A stretch of 64,000 nucleotides of DNA, from assembly GCF_024359545.1 (NCBI RefSeq), contig NZ_JAKQZG010000003.1, positions 248,001 to 312,000 of the forward strand, given 5' to 3'. A program made the translations under genes and the position numbers. The stretch comes from Jiella marina. Its GTDB lineage: Bacteria; Pseudomonadota; Alphaproteobacteria; Rhizobiales; Rhizobiaceae. The notes under the pieces were generated by a model that made no database searches, was not told where the DNA came from, and saw only the letters and a program-made list of their open reading frames with translations. Shown here piece after piece: positions 17,862 through 25,766 of the stretch (the stretch's first letter is position 1; every line of letters starts with the position of its first letter).

Positions 17862-19643
17862 TCACAGGCCGTAATAGATGCAGATTGCCACGGTGGTGGT
17901 GAGCCCGACGGCGACGTTCATCGGCAGGCCGACCTTCACAAAATCCGAGAAGCGGTAGTTGCCGGCGGCGTAGACCAGCGTGTTGGTCTGGTAGCCGATG
18001 GGCGTTGCGAAGGATGCCGAGGCGCCGAACATGACCGCCACGACGAGCGCGCGCCCGTCGATGCCGAGGGATTCGGCGAGGCTGAGCGCCACCGGCGTGA
18101 CCACGACCGCGACGGCATTGTTGGTGACGAGCTCGGTGAGGAGCGAGGAGAGGGCGTAGATCGCCAGCACCACGACAAGCACGGGCGCGTTTTCGAGCCA
18201 GGGGAAGATGACTTCGACCAGGAGATCGACTGACCCGGCCTGCTGCATGCCGATGCCGATGGCGAGCATGGCGAAGATCAGGATAAGCAGATCGCCCCGG
18301 ATCGAACGCCAGGCCTCGTCGGCATCGAGAACGCGCAGGAGCAGGCAGGCCGCGATCGCAACGAAGGCCGCCGTCTGGATCGAGGCAAGACCCAGAGCGG
18401 AGACGATGACAACCGCGAGCAGCGCGCCGATCGCCAGCGGCGCCTTGTCGCGCCGGAAGGAGCGCGCCTTGCTGACATCCACGCCGACGAGATCGTTGGC
18501 ATCGGCAATCCGCGTGATCGCTTCCGGGCGTCCCTCTAGCAGCAGCCGGTCGGCAGGGCGCAGGCGCGTCTCGTGCAGGGTGGGACCGGGAACGTGAAGA
18601 TGGCGCCTGACGCCGAGGACCGCGATCCCCGACCCTGAAATGCCGATCAGTTCGGACACTTTTCGCCCGATGCCGCGGCGATGCGGTGCGACCGTCGCTT
18701 CGACCAGGATGCGCTTTTCATCGTCTGCAGGCGGGGCGACACGCGCGACGCGGAAGCCGTCGCTTTCGTGCAGCGTCAGGATCTCTTCCGGTGTGGCGAA
18801 CATGACGATGCGGTCCGCCTTGCGGATTTCGATATCGGCGAGGTTGCGCCGCAATGTCTGGGTGCCGCGCCGGATGGCGACGGGTTTCATGCCGCGCAGC
18901 GTCAGGGAGCCGACCTCGCCCAGCCGGCGACCGATGGCGCTCGAGCCCTCCCGCACCACGATCTCGGTAAAATAGGGCTCCGGCTCGCCTTCGCCGATCG
19001 TCTCGGCAGCCCCGGCGCGCTCCGGCAGAAGCAGGCGGCCCACCAGGACGAGGTAAGCGAGCCCCGTCGCGGCGGCCACCAGGCCGACCGGCGTGATCTC
19101 GAAGATCGAGAAGGCTTCCAGACCCTGCGCCCGGGCGACGCCATCGACCAGGAGGTTGGTCGAAGTGCCGATCATCGAGCAGGTGCCGCCGAGGATGGCG
19201 ACGAAGGAGAGCGGCATCAGGAGGCGGGTCTCGGCGACGCCCAGCGTGCGCGCGATCTCGACGACGATCGGTAGGAGCACGATCACGGCCGGCGTGTTGT
19301 TGAGAAAGGCCGAAGCGACGAGAAGACCGGCCGTCATGGTGGCGAGTGTCGTGGCCGGGCGGGTCTTCACTCTGGCGACCAACCAGCCCGCAGCGGCGTC
19401 GAGCGCGCCGGTCCGCACCAACCCGCCGGACAGAACGAACATCGCCGCGATCGTGATCGGAGCGGGGTTGGAGAAGACGCTGCCGAGTTCTTCGCTGTCG
19501 AGATATCCGCATAGAAAGAAGGTCACGGCTCCGCCGATGGCGACGACTTCAGGCGGATAGCGTTCGAGGGCGAAGGCGATGAAGACGACAGTGACGATGC
19601 CAAGGCCGATAAAGGCGGAATAGTCTGAGAAAAACGCGGCCAT
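17862..19643 (-). CDS. SLC13-family (divalent anion:Na+) permease with two TrkA-C domains
   Basis: A 593-residue membrane protein: a first block of helices (residues about 8-200), two cytoplasmic TrkA_C/RCK-C-type domains in the middle (about 215-390; EIVVREGSSAIGRRLGEVGSLTLRGMKPVAI and EATVAPHRRGIGRKVSEL), then a second helix block. SLC13 helical-hairpin signatures are seen in SAFLNNTPAVIVLLPIV, GTCSMIGTSTNLLVDG and, in the second half, LVTNNAVAVVVTPVAL. Likely substrates are sulfate or dicarboxylates, not resolved here. The start at 19643 is chosen over upstream in-frame codons that cross the cheW terminator. Confidence 0.87.
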   Translation of the reverse strand: MAAFFSDYSAFIGLGIVTVVFIAFALERYPPEVVAIGGAVTFFLCGYLDSEELGSVFSNPAPITIAAMFVLSGGLVRTGALDAAAGWLVARVKTRPATTLATMTAGLLVASAFLNNTPAVIVLLPIVVEIARTLGVAETRLLMPLSFVAILGGTCSMIGTSTNLLVDGVARAQGLEAFSIFEITPVGLVAAATGLAYLVLVGRLLLPERAGAAETIGEGEPEPYFTEIVVREGSSAIGRRLGEVGSLTLRGMKPVAIRRGTQTLRRNLADIEIRKADRIVMFATPEEILTLHESDGFRVARVAPPADDEKRILVEATVAPHRRGIGRKVSELIGISGSGIAVLGVRRHLHVPGPTLHETRLRPADRLLLEGRPEAITRIADANDLVGVDVSKARSFRRDKAPLAIGALLAVVIVSALGLASIQTAAFVAIAACLLLRVLDADEAWRSIRGDLLILIFAMLAIGIGMQQAGSVDLLVEVIFPWLENAPVLVVVLAIYALSSLLTELVTNNAVAVVVTPVALSLAESLGIDGRALVVAVMFGASASFATPIGYQTNTLVYAAGNYRFSDFVKVGLPMNVAVGLTTTVAICIYYGL

Positions 19644-19714
19644 GGTCTCACGCACATGATGATCCGGCCAAAAGCTGTAGCCGCGACGCGATTTGGCAAG
19701 AAGTTGAAACTCCA

Positions 19715-19748
19715 TAAAAAAAGCCGCCGCACCGGTGGGTGCGGCGGC
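19715..19748 (-). terminator. Rho-independent terminator of the MCP-cheW operon
   Basis: On the minus strand GCCGCCGCACC pairs with GGTGCGGCGGC across a 4-base loop and is followed by seven T residues. It lies about 40 bases after cheW. Confidence 0.9.
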
Positions 19749-19788
19749 ATGCAGGGCGCGATGCCCGGGCATAGGGGTTTCTGATTTC

Positions 19789-20277
19789 CTAGGCGGCGAT
19801 CTCTTCGGCATCGAAACCTGCGAACATGCGGTCGAGGTCGAGAAAGCTGGTCATTCCGCTGTCCGTTGCGAGAACGCCCGAGACGTACCCGGCCGAGAAG
19901 CTGCCGCGCATTTCCGGCGTCGGCTGGACGCTGGCTGCCTCGACGGTGAGGATGTCGGCGACCCGGTCGACGAGGAGGCCGACGACCGTGTTCCCAATCT
20001 CCGCCACGATGACCGCGCTGCGTGCATCCGGCTTGGAGGCCGGCATCCCGAGCTTGGTCGCCATGTTCACGATCGGAATGATCGATCCCCGCAGGTTCAT
20101 CATGCCCATGACTTCCTGGGGCGCCTGGGGCAGGGGGGTCGACTGGGTCCAGCCCCTGATCTCACGTACCGACATCGTGCGAACGCAGAATTCCTGTCCG
20201 CCGATCTCGAAGGCGATGATCTCGATATAGGCGTTGTTCGCTTCGCCGGCCTGGCCGTGTTCCATCGTGTTGCGCAT
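19789..20277 (-). CDS. cheW: CheW chemotaxis coupling protein
   Basis: A 162-residue adaptor linking chemoreceptors to the CheA kinase. The CheW fold is seen in IEIIAFEIGGQEFCVRTMSVREIRGW, the conserved VMGMMNLRGSIIPIVNM and the late VGLLVDRVADILTV. The start overlaps the stop of the upstream MCP gene by one base, so the pair is translationally coupled and the CheW is probably dedicated to this receptor. No cheA, cheY or cheR is in the window. Confidence 0.93.
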   Translation of the reverse strand: MRNTMEHGQAGEANNAYIEIIAFEIGGQEFCVRTMSVREIRGWTQSTPLPQAPQEVMGMMNLRGSIIPIVNMATKLGMPASKPDARSAVIVAEIGNTVVGLLVDRVADILTVEAASVQPTPEMRGSFSAGYVSGVLATDSGMTSFLDLDRMFAGFDAEEIAA

Positions 20278-22067
20278 CAGAATTCCTCCCAGCTGTCCTG
20301 CTTGAGGGCGTTGTTGCCGCTCGTGGCGAATGCCTTGCGCACACCGCCCTGGAGCTGGCGTGCCGGCGAGGCGGCCGGACGCGAGGTGTTGGCTGCCGGA
20401 CGCGGCCGCGAACCCCTGCCGGTAGAGACGTCGAACTTGGCGAGAAGCGAGTTCAGCTCGTCGGTTTCCTTCGCCAGATTATGGCAGGCGGCCGTCGATT
20501 CCTCGACCATGGTCGCGTTCTGCTGGGTGCCTTCGTCGATCGAGCCGACCGCCTTGTTGATCTCGGCAAGCCCCACCGCCTGAACACGGGCGGCCTGAAC
20601 GATCGCCTGGACGTTCTCGTTGACCAGCTGCACTTCGGCGACGATCGATTCCAGCGCCTTTCCGGTTTCGCCGACGAGGGTCACACCCTGTTCGACCTGA
20701 CTGGTCGAGGTCTGGATGAGACCCTTGATCTCCTTGGCGGCTTCCGCCGAGCGCTGGGCAAGCGCCCGCACTTCCTGGGCGACGACGGCGAAACCCTTGC
20801 CGGCCTCGCCGGCGCGGGCGGCCTCGACGCCGGCGTTCAAGGCAAGCAGATTGGTCTGGAAGGCGATCTCGTCGATAACGCCGATGATCTGGCTGATCTG
20901 CTGCGAAGACGCCTCGATCGCGCCCATGGCACTGACCGCCTTGGCGACGATCGCGCCGGAATTCTCCGCTCCGGTCTTCGTCTTCTCGACCAGCGCCCCG
21001 GCTTCCTCCGCCTTTTCGGAGGAGGCGCGAACGGTCCCGGTCAGTTCCTCGATTGCGGCGGCGGTTTCTTCGACCGAGGCCGCCTGCTGCTCGGTGCGTC
21101 GGGCAAGATCGTCGGAGGCGACGCGGATTTCCTCGGTCGCGGAGCCGATGGTCGAGGCGGTTTCTCCGACCGCAATGAGGACATCACGCAGGACGGCCAC
21201 CGAGGCGTTGAAGTCGGTGCGCAGCTTGTCGAGGGAGGGGATGAAGGGTTCCTTGATCTCCTGGCGCACGTCACCTTCGGCCAGCCGCCCCAGACCGTCG
21301 GCGATCGTCTGGACGGCATTGACGCGGCCGGTGACGTCGCTGGCGAACTTCACTACCTTGGTCACCCGACCGTCGGCGTCGAAGATCGGGTTGTAGGAGG
21401 CCTGGATGAAGATCTCCCTGCCGCCCTTGGCGATACGCTTGAACTCGTCGCTCACGAACTCGCCACGGCCAAGCCTGGCCCACAGTTCGCGGTATTCCGC
21501 GCTCTGACCATAGGCCGTTTCGACGAACATCGCGTGCTTGCGACCCTTGATCTCGTCGAGCGTGTAGCCCATCGCATTGCAGAAATTCTCGTTGGCGGTC
21601 AGGATCGTGCCGTCCAGCGCGAATTCAATGATCGCCTGCGACCGCGAGATCGCATCGAGCTTGCCGGCATTCTCGCTGGCAAGGTTCTTGGCGGCCGTGA
21701 TGTCGGTGGCGACCTTCACCACCTTGACGACCTTCTTGCCCTGGAAGACCGGATTGTAGGACGCCTCGATCCAGATTTCCCGGCCGCCCTTGCCGATGCG
21801 CTTGTATTGCCGCGCGTCGAACTCGCCTCTGCCGAGCTTCGCCCAGAAGGCGCGATAGTCCGCGCTCTGCGCCTCGGCAGGTTCGACGAACATCGAATGA
21901 TGCTTTCCTGCGATTTCCTTTACGTCGTAGCCGAGTGCGCGACAGAAATTCTCGTTCGCCGTGATGATCGTGCCATCGGGCTTGAATTCGATGATCGCAA
22001 GCGATTTCTCCAGCGCCTGCAAGACACCAGCGGCGTGGGAGCCGGAACCAAGACCTGAACCAAACAT
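20277..22067 (-). CDS. Cytoplasmic methyl-accepting chemotaxis protein with two PAS domains
   Basis: A 596-residue soluble receptor without membrane segments. There are two near-identical PAS domains (about 24-125 and 146-250), a short HAMP-like linker (LGRLAEGDVRQEI), then the signalling coiled coil with the hairpin tip EIAFQTNLLALNAGVEAARAGE. It ends in SWEEF, matching the CheR/CheB-docking pentapeptide pattern. The start at 22067 follows GGAGG. PAS input suggests redox, oxygen or a small metabolite; no heme or flavin motif is obvious. It forms an operon with cheW. Confidence 0.93.
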   Translation of the reverse strand: MFGSGLGSGSHAAGVLQALEKSLAIIEFKPDGTIITANENFCRALGYDVKEIAGKHHSMFVEPAEAQSADYRAFWAKLGRGEFDARQYKRIGKGGREIWIEASYNPVFQGKKVVKVVKVATDITAAKNLASENAGKLDAISRSQAIIEFALDGTILTANENFCNAMGYTLDEIKGRKHAMFVETAYGQSAEYRELWARLGRGEFVSDEFKRIAKGGREIFIQASYNPIFDADGRVTKVVKFASDVTGRVNAVQTIADGLGRLAEGDVRQEIKEPFIPSLDKLRTDFNASVAVLRDVLIAVGETASTIGSATEEIRVASDDLARRTEQQAASVEETAAAIEELTGTVRASSEKAEEAGALVEKTKTGAENSGAIVAKAVSAMGAIEASSQQISQIIGVIDEIAFQTNLLALNAGVEAARAGEAGKGFAVVAQEVRALAQRSAEAAKEIKGLIQTSTSQVEQGVTLVGETGKALESIVAEVQLVNENVQAIVQAARVQAVGLAEINKAVGSIDEGTQQNATMVEESTAACHNLAKETDELNSLLAKFDVSTGRGSRPRPAANTSRPAASPARQLQGGVRKAFATSGNNALKQDSWEEF

Positions 22068-22188
22068 TGCAGTCCTCCAATCATTCTGGCCCTCAGGCCG
22101 CTTGACCCGTTCGTGGCGCCGCAGGGGCAGGCAAACGCCGAATTTCCAATTCGATGTATTTCGGCAGCCTTTGATAAGGGCTACTGAT

Positions 22189-22210
22189 AATTCATCTGCT
22201 CTGATGAATT
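22189..22210. promoter_or_regulatory. Inverted repeat upstream of the MCP gene
   Basis: AATTCATC-N6-GATGAATT, a perfect 8-base dyad about 120 bases upstream of the MCP start. It could be an operator; inference only. Confidence 0.3.
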
Positions 22211-22425
22211 CGATGCTTGGTTCATACGCGAAGTGTCTTAATTTTCCCGATGTAACTTCACGGCGAAATTGACATAAAAACCAGCGTACTAGCGTCGTTT
22301 CGAGTAAAAATCGGCGAACTTCTTGCACTGATAAATTGTTATTTGCTATTTATAATGCTTGCTGTCGATCGAATGATTTGACGGGTAAATCAGGGTGTTG
22401 GTCAGCGCGACCTCCATGTGCGCGT

Positions 22426-22449
22426 CGCAATGATTGCGATACGCAATCA
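22426..22449. promoter_or_regulatory. Overlapping CGCAAT/ATTGCG palindromes, candidate activator site
   Basis: CGCAATGATTGCG (22426-22438) overlaps TGATTGCGATACGCAATCA (22431-22449), giving three alternating half-sites. They lie about 200-220 bases upstream of the sigma-54 promoter, at a distance usable by an enhancer-binding protein or a second regulator. Confidence 0.45.
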
Positions 22450-22543
22450 TAAATCCCTTCCCAGAGCAGCGCCGGTTTCTTTGCCGGCCAAAAAATTTTC
22501 TTGCATCGAAAGCGCAAGATTCGTGCGACGCCGGGCGTCTGGA

Positions 22544-22560
22544 TGCCACTTTTTGTGGCA
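22544..22560. promoter_or_regulatory. NtrC-like upstream activating sequence
   Basis: TGCCAC-TTTTT-GTGGCA, a perfect 6-N5-6 palindrome centred about 120 bases before the predicted transcription start. NtrC sites have the same architecture (consensus half-site TGCACC), so this fits an enhancer-binding protein of that kind, but the half-site is not identical. Confidence 0.5.
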
Positions 22561-22645
22561 GTGAAAGCCCAGCTTTCGAGCGATCTCGCCGCCGCCCCGG
22601 CCTCGGCGCATGCCAATCTCCAGCTTCCACCCATTCTTCGCTCCC

Positions 22646-22661
22646 TGGCACGCCGCTTGCC
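22646..22661 (+). promoter_or_regulatory. Sigma-54 (RpoN) -24/-12 promoter of the guanidine operon
   Basis: TGGCACG-CCGC-TTGC, matching the RpoN consensus TGGCACG-N4-TTGCW except the last base, with the obligatory GG (22647-22648) and GC (22659-22660) exactly 10 bases apart. Transcription would start near 22672, about six bases before the riboswitch P1 stem, which strongly supports the assignment. Confidence 0.85.
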
Positions 22662-22677
22662 TGTGCTCTTTCGTGCG

Positions 22678-22786
22678 GTGCGTCTAGGGTTCCGGCATCC
22701 TCTTCGAGGGTGCGGCTGGTCCGAGAGACGCACTCCCCGTGAACTTCGGGGAGACACGGCGGGCCAAAATCCCGGGAGAACGCCGC
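22678..22786 (+). promoter_or_regulatory. Guanidine-I (ykkC class) riboswitch aptamer
   Basis: The class-defining conserved strings are all present in order: CTAGGGTTCCG (22684 on), CTGGTCCGAGAG (22726-22737), ACACGGCGGG (22754 on) and CCCGGGAGA (22771 on). P1 pairs GTGCGTC (22678-22684) with GACGCAC (22737-22743); an internal stem GCATCCTC/GAGGGTGC and a second stem CTCCCCG/CGGGGAG follow; the 3' domain folds GGCG against CGCC. A further hairpin (22787-22809, ACGGTCCCGC/GCGGGCCGT) may be the expression platform, but it has no U-run, so the mechanism could be translational. It binds free guanidinium and turns on detoxification or use genes. Confidence 0.93.
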
Positions 22787-22885
22787 ACGGTCCCGCGCGA
22801 GCGGGCCGTCTCCCGGTCCTCTTCGCGCGAAACCCTTGAGAGACTCGGCCAGTGCGGCCGACGCGACGAAGAAGGATGATGCTCG

Positions 22886-23944
22886 ATGAAGAAGCTAGCC
22901 GGCGCCCTCGCTTTCGCCGCTTCCCTGATAGCCGTTCAGGCCGCCAACGCCCAAGAGAAGACCGAGTTTTCCGTCTGCTGGTCGATCTATGCGGGCTGGA
23001 TGCCCTGGGGCTATCTGGAAGAATCCGGCATCATGGACAAATGGGCCGAGAAATACGGCATCGATGTCGAGATCGTGCAGATCAACGACTATATCGAGTC
23101 GATCAACCAGTATACCGCTGGGGAATACGACGCCTGTACAATGACCAACATGGATGCGCTGTCGATTCCTTCGGCCGGGGGTGTCGACACCACCGTTCTC
23201 ATCGCCGGCGATTATTCCAATGGCAATGATGGCCTCGTGCTCAAGAGCGGGACCGAGCTCGCCGATATCGAGGGCCAGAGCGTCAATCTGGTAGAGCTGT
23301 CGGTCTCCCACTACTTCCTGGCGCGCGCCCTGGAATCGGTGGGCTTGAGCGAACGCGACATCACCACGGTGAACACCTCCGATGCCGACATGGTCTCGAT
23401 CTACGGCACGCCCGAGGTGACGGCGGTCGCCACCTGGAACCCGATGCTGTCGGAGATCCTGTCCGGCCCCGACGCCAATCTCGTCTTCGATTCCTCCAAG
23501 ATCCCCGGCGAAATCATCGACATGCTGGTGGTGAATACAGAGACGCTCAACGACAATCCGGACTTCGGCAAGGCGCTGGTCGGGGCGTGGTTCGAAGTCC
23601 TCGCGCTCATGCAGTCCGACACCCCGGAAGGCACGGCCGCCCTCGAGGCCATGGCCGCAGCGGCCGGAACCGATCTCGAAGGCTACAAGAGCCAGCTTGC
23701 CGCGACGGCGCTCTTCTATACGCCGGAGGAGCTTCTCGAATTCACGACCGGCGACAAGCTGCCCCAGACCACGAAATTCGTCGCGGAATTCCTCTACGAC
23801 CACGGCATTTTGGGGCAGGGGGCGCCGAGCCCGGAATTCGTCGGCGTCAGCTTTCCCGACGGATCGACCTATGGCGACGAGAACAACGTGAAGCTGCGCT
23901 ACGACAACAGCTATGTCGAAATGGCGCGCGACGGCGAACTCTAG
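22886..23944 (+). CDS. Periplasmic binding protein of a guanidine-operon ABC importer
   Basis: A 352-residue NMT1/SsuA-type substrate-binding protein. The signal peptide MKKLAGALAFAASLIAVQAANA is probably cut before QEKTEF. The mature protein has the type II binding-protein pattern: SVCWSIYAGWMPWGYLEE near the N-terminus with several aromatic residues suited to a cationic ligand, and EYDACTMTNMDALSIP. It is the first gene behind the guanidine-I riboswitch, and the permease and ATPase follow in the same operon. Similar importers sit beside guanidine hydrolase genes in cyanobacteria (recalled, not checked). The ligand is inferred as guanidine or a substituted guanidine. Confidence 0.85.
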   Translation: MKKLAGALAFAASLIAVQAANAQEKTEFSVCWSIYAGWMPWGYLEESGIMDKWAEKYGIDVEIVQINDYIESINQYTAGEYDACTMTNMDALSIPSAGGVDTTVLIAGDYSNGNDGLVLKSGTELADIEGQSVNLVELSVSHYFLARALESVGLSERDITTVNTSDADMVSIYGTPEVTAVATWNPMLSEILSGPDANLVFDSSKIPGEIIDMLVVNTETLNDNPDFGKALVGAWFEVLALMQSDTPEGTAALEAMAAAAGTDLEGYKSQLAATALFYTPEELLEFTTGDKLPQTTKFVAEFLYDHGILGQGAPSPEFVGVSFPDGSTYGDENNVKLRYDNSYVEMARDGEL

Positions 23945-24022
23945 GTCCAGCGACAAACGCGCGTCGCCGGACCTCCGGCGTCGCCCGTCCGGCACGATCT
24001 TCCCCAAGCATGGAGAGCATCC

Positions 24023-25072
24023 ATGGCTCAGCAGACCGCGTTCACGGAGCTCCCCGTCATCGATGTCGGTGGCCTCTATTCCCCGGATGAAGGCGAGCGC
24101 CGCGCCGTCGCCGAAAAGCTCGGCAAGGCGGCCCGCGAGGTCGGCTTCTTTTATGTCACCGGGCACAAGGTGGATCGCGAGCAGCGCGCCGCACTGCTCG
24201 AAGCGACGAAGAGCTTCTTTGCGCTGCCGGCGGACAGGAAGATGGAGATCTATATCGGCAAGTCGGCCAACCATCGCGGCTATGTGCCGGAAGGCGAAGA
24301 GGTGATGGTCGGCGGCAAGCGCGACAAGAAGGAGGCGCTCGATCTCGGCCGTGAGGTCTCCGCCGACGATCCCTCCGTCGTCGCGAAGACGCCGATGGTC
24401 GGCCCGAACCAGTGGCCGGATTTGCCGGGCTTCCGGGAGGCGGTGCAGGCCTATTACGACGAGGTCTTCGACCTCGGCCGCCATCTCCTGCGCGGCTTCG
24501 CTCTTGCACTCGGGCTCGAGGAGACCTTCTTCGACCGCTTCGTCACCAATCCGCCGAGCCAGTTGCGCCTCATCCATTATCCCTTCGATCCCGCGGCCGA
24601 GGATTCGCAAGGCATCGGCTCGCACACCGATTACGAATGCTTCACTCTGCTCCTGCCGACGGCGCCGGGGCTCGAAGTGATGAACGGGGCGGGGGAGTGG
24701 ATCGACGTGCCACTTCTGGACGATGCCTATGTGGTCAATATCGGTGACATGATGGAGGTCTGGACCAATGGCGCCTTCGTCGCGACGTCCCACCGGGTGC
24801 GGAAGGTGAAGGAGGAACGCTATTCCTTCCCGCTGTTCTTCGCCTGCGACTACCACACGGAGGTCGCGCCGCTGCCGGAACTGACCGGCGGCGAGCCGGA
24901 CGAGAAATACGGGCCGATGCGCGCCGGCGATCACCTCTACGCCCAGACCATTCAGAGCTTCACCTATCTGAGGGAACGTCTCGCCAACGGCGAAATCGCC
25001 CTGCCCGAGGGGGCCAAGGGCCTCTCGTCCTTCGGTCAGTATGCCCGGCATGAGAAGGCCGCGAATGCTTGA
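24023..25072 (+). CDS. Fe(II)/2-oxoglutarate-dependent dioxygenase, isopenicillin-N-synthase-like
   Basis: A 349-residue oxygenase with the N-terminal DIOX_N region (LPVIDVGGLY to GFFYVTGH) and the catalytic 2OG-Fe(II) domain. The facial triad is H201-x-D203 (GSHTDYECF) and H257 (TSHRVRKV); the 2-oxoglutarate Arg-x-Ser is R266-Y-S268. It is the second gene of the guanidine operon. Enzymes of this superfamily can release guanidine by oxidising arginine (ethylene-forming enzyme) or homoarginine (plant enzymes). I infer a role in freeing guanidine from an imported substituted guanidine, but the substrate is unknown. It overlaps the next gene by 8 bases. Confidence 0.88.
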   Translation: MAQQTAFTELPVIDVGGLYSPDEGERRAVAEKLGKAAREVGFFYVTGHKVDREQRAALLEATKSFFALPADRKMEIYIGKSANHRGYVPEGEEVMVGGKRDKKEALDLGREVSADDPSVVAKTPMVGPNQWPDLPGFREAVQAYYDEVFDLGRHLLRGFALALGLEETFFDRFVTNPPSQLRLIHYPFDPAAEDSQGIGSHTDYECFTLLLPTAPGLEVMNGAGEWIDVPLLDDAYVVNIGDMMEVWTNGAFVATSHRVRKVKEERYSFPLFFACDYHTEVAPLPELTGGEPDEKYGPMRAGDHLYAQTIQSFTYLRERLANGEIALPEGAKGLSSFGQYARHEKAANA

Positions 25073-25766
25073 GGCGCTGCCACCGGTGCCGCCGGCCTAT
25101 CGCGGATTGTGGGAGCGAACGGCTCTCGAACGCCTGGGGCCCGGGCTCCTCACCGATGACCGGCCGGCGCGGGTCTTCTGGCTTCAGACCGAACGCTGGC
25201 ATGCCGATCTGCGGGTGCCCGAGGATCGTCCGGATTTCGGCGCCGTCGACAGTCTGGAAGCCTGCAGCGACGCGCAACTCGCCTTCATCGCCGGCCAGGA
25301 CGCCTTCTGCGGGCTGACCCGCGTCGAGGGTGCTATCTGCATCTGGCAGAGACTGTTCGATCTGCGGCCTTTGAAGGCGCCGGATATCGGACGGATGGAG
25401 CTCTCCGCGGATCGCATCATCGAGCACGGGGTGGTCGAGGCCTATCGTGAAGAGTGGTCGCTCGTGGCCGGCTCGCGCGATGGCGAGACCACCGCGCCGG
25501 GCGCCATGGCGATCGAGCCGACGCGCGACATCGTCCTGACCGCCGGCGCCTGGCGGATCGTCGTCACCCCGCGTCCGCCGGCGCCCGAGTGGATCGACCC
25601 CTTCGTGCCCATCGCGGATTGCGACCGCGCAACGCTGCTGTGGCGGACCGCGATGTCGGTGACGCTCTATCGCCGCGACGGCGCCGGCTGGCAGGCCGAA
25701 CTCTCGACCCATCCCTGGCTCGAAGGCCGCCGGATCGGCGAGATGGAGGCCGTCGCATGCGCCTGA
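25065..25766 (+). CDS. Protein of unknown function in the guanidine operon
   Basis: A 233-residue soluble protein with no signal peptide or membrane helix. I do not recognise a named family. The pattern ARVFWLQTERWHADLRVPEDRPD, then AFCGLTRVEGAICIWQRLFDL and DIGRMELSADRIIEHGV, looks beta-rich and barrel-like, with conserved-looking Trp, His and Glu residues. It starts inside the dioxygenase gene (8-base overlap) and overlaps the permease gene by 10 bases, so it is tightly coupled to both. The position suggests a binding, hydrolytic or accessory role in handling the imported substrate; this is inference. Confidence 0.8.
   Translation: MLEALPPVPPAYRGLWERTALERLGPGLLTDDRPARVFWLQTERWHADLRVPEDRPDFGAVDSLEACSDAQLAFIAGQDAFCGLTRVEGAICIWQRLFDLRPLKAPDIGRMELSADRIIEHGVVEAYREEWSLVAGSRDGETTAPGAMAIEPTRDIVLTAGAWRIVVTPRPPAPEWIDPFVPIADCDRATLLWRTAMSVTLYRRDGAGWQAELSTHPWLEGRRIGEMEAVACA

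Larger units (their letters stand above)
22068..22885. other. 818-base regulatory region between MCP and the guanidine operon
   Basis: No credible gene seen. The left half (about 22140-22400) is AT-rich relative to the flanks and should hold the MCP promoter on the minus strand. The right half holds two palindromes, a sigma-54 promoter and a guanidine-I riboswitch, listed separately. Confidence 0.8.

Noticed and set aside
20481-22058. Plus-strand open frame of 525 codons opposite the chemoreceptor
   Set aside because: It mirrors the MCP coding sequence and shows no fold; the MCP and cheW are coupled on the other strand.
22336-22360. Sigma-70 promoter around TATAAT in the AT-rich stretch near 22355 for the guanidine operon
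   Set aside because: No -35 element at proper spacing, and the start would be 300 bases ahead of the aptamer, whereas the sigma-54 element fits precisely.
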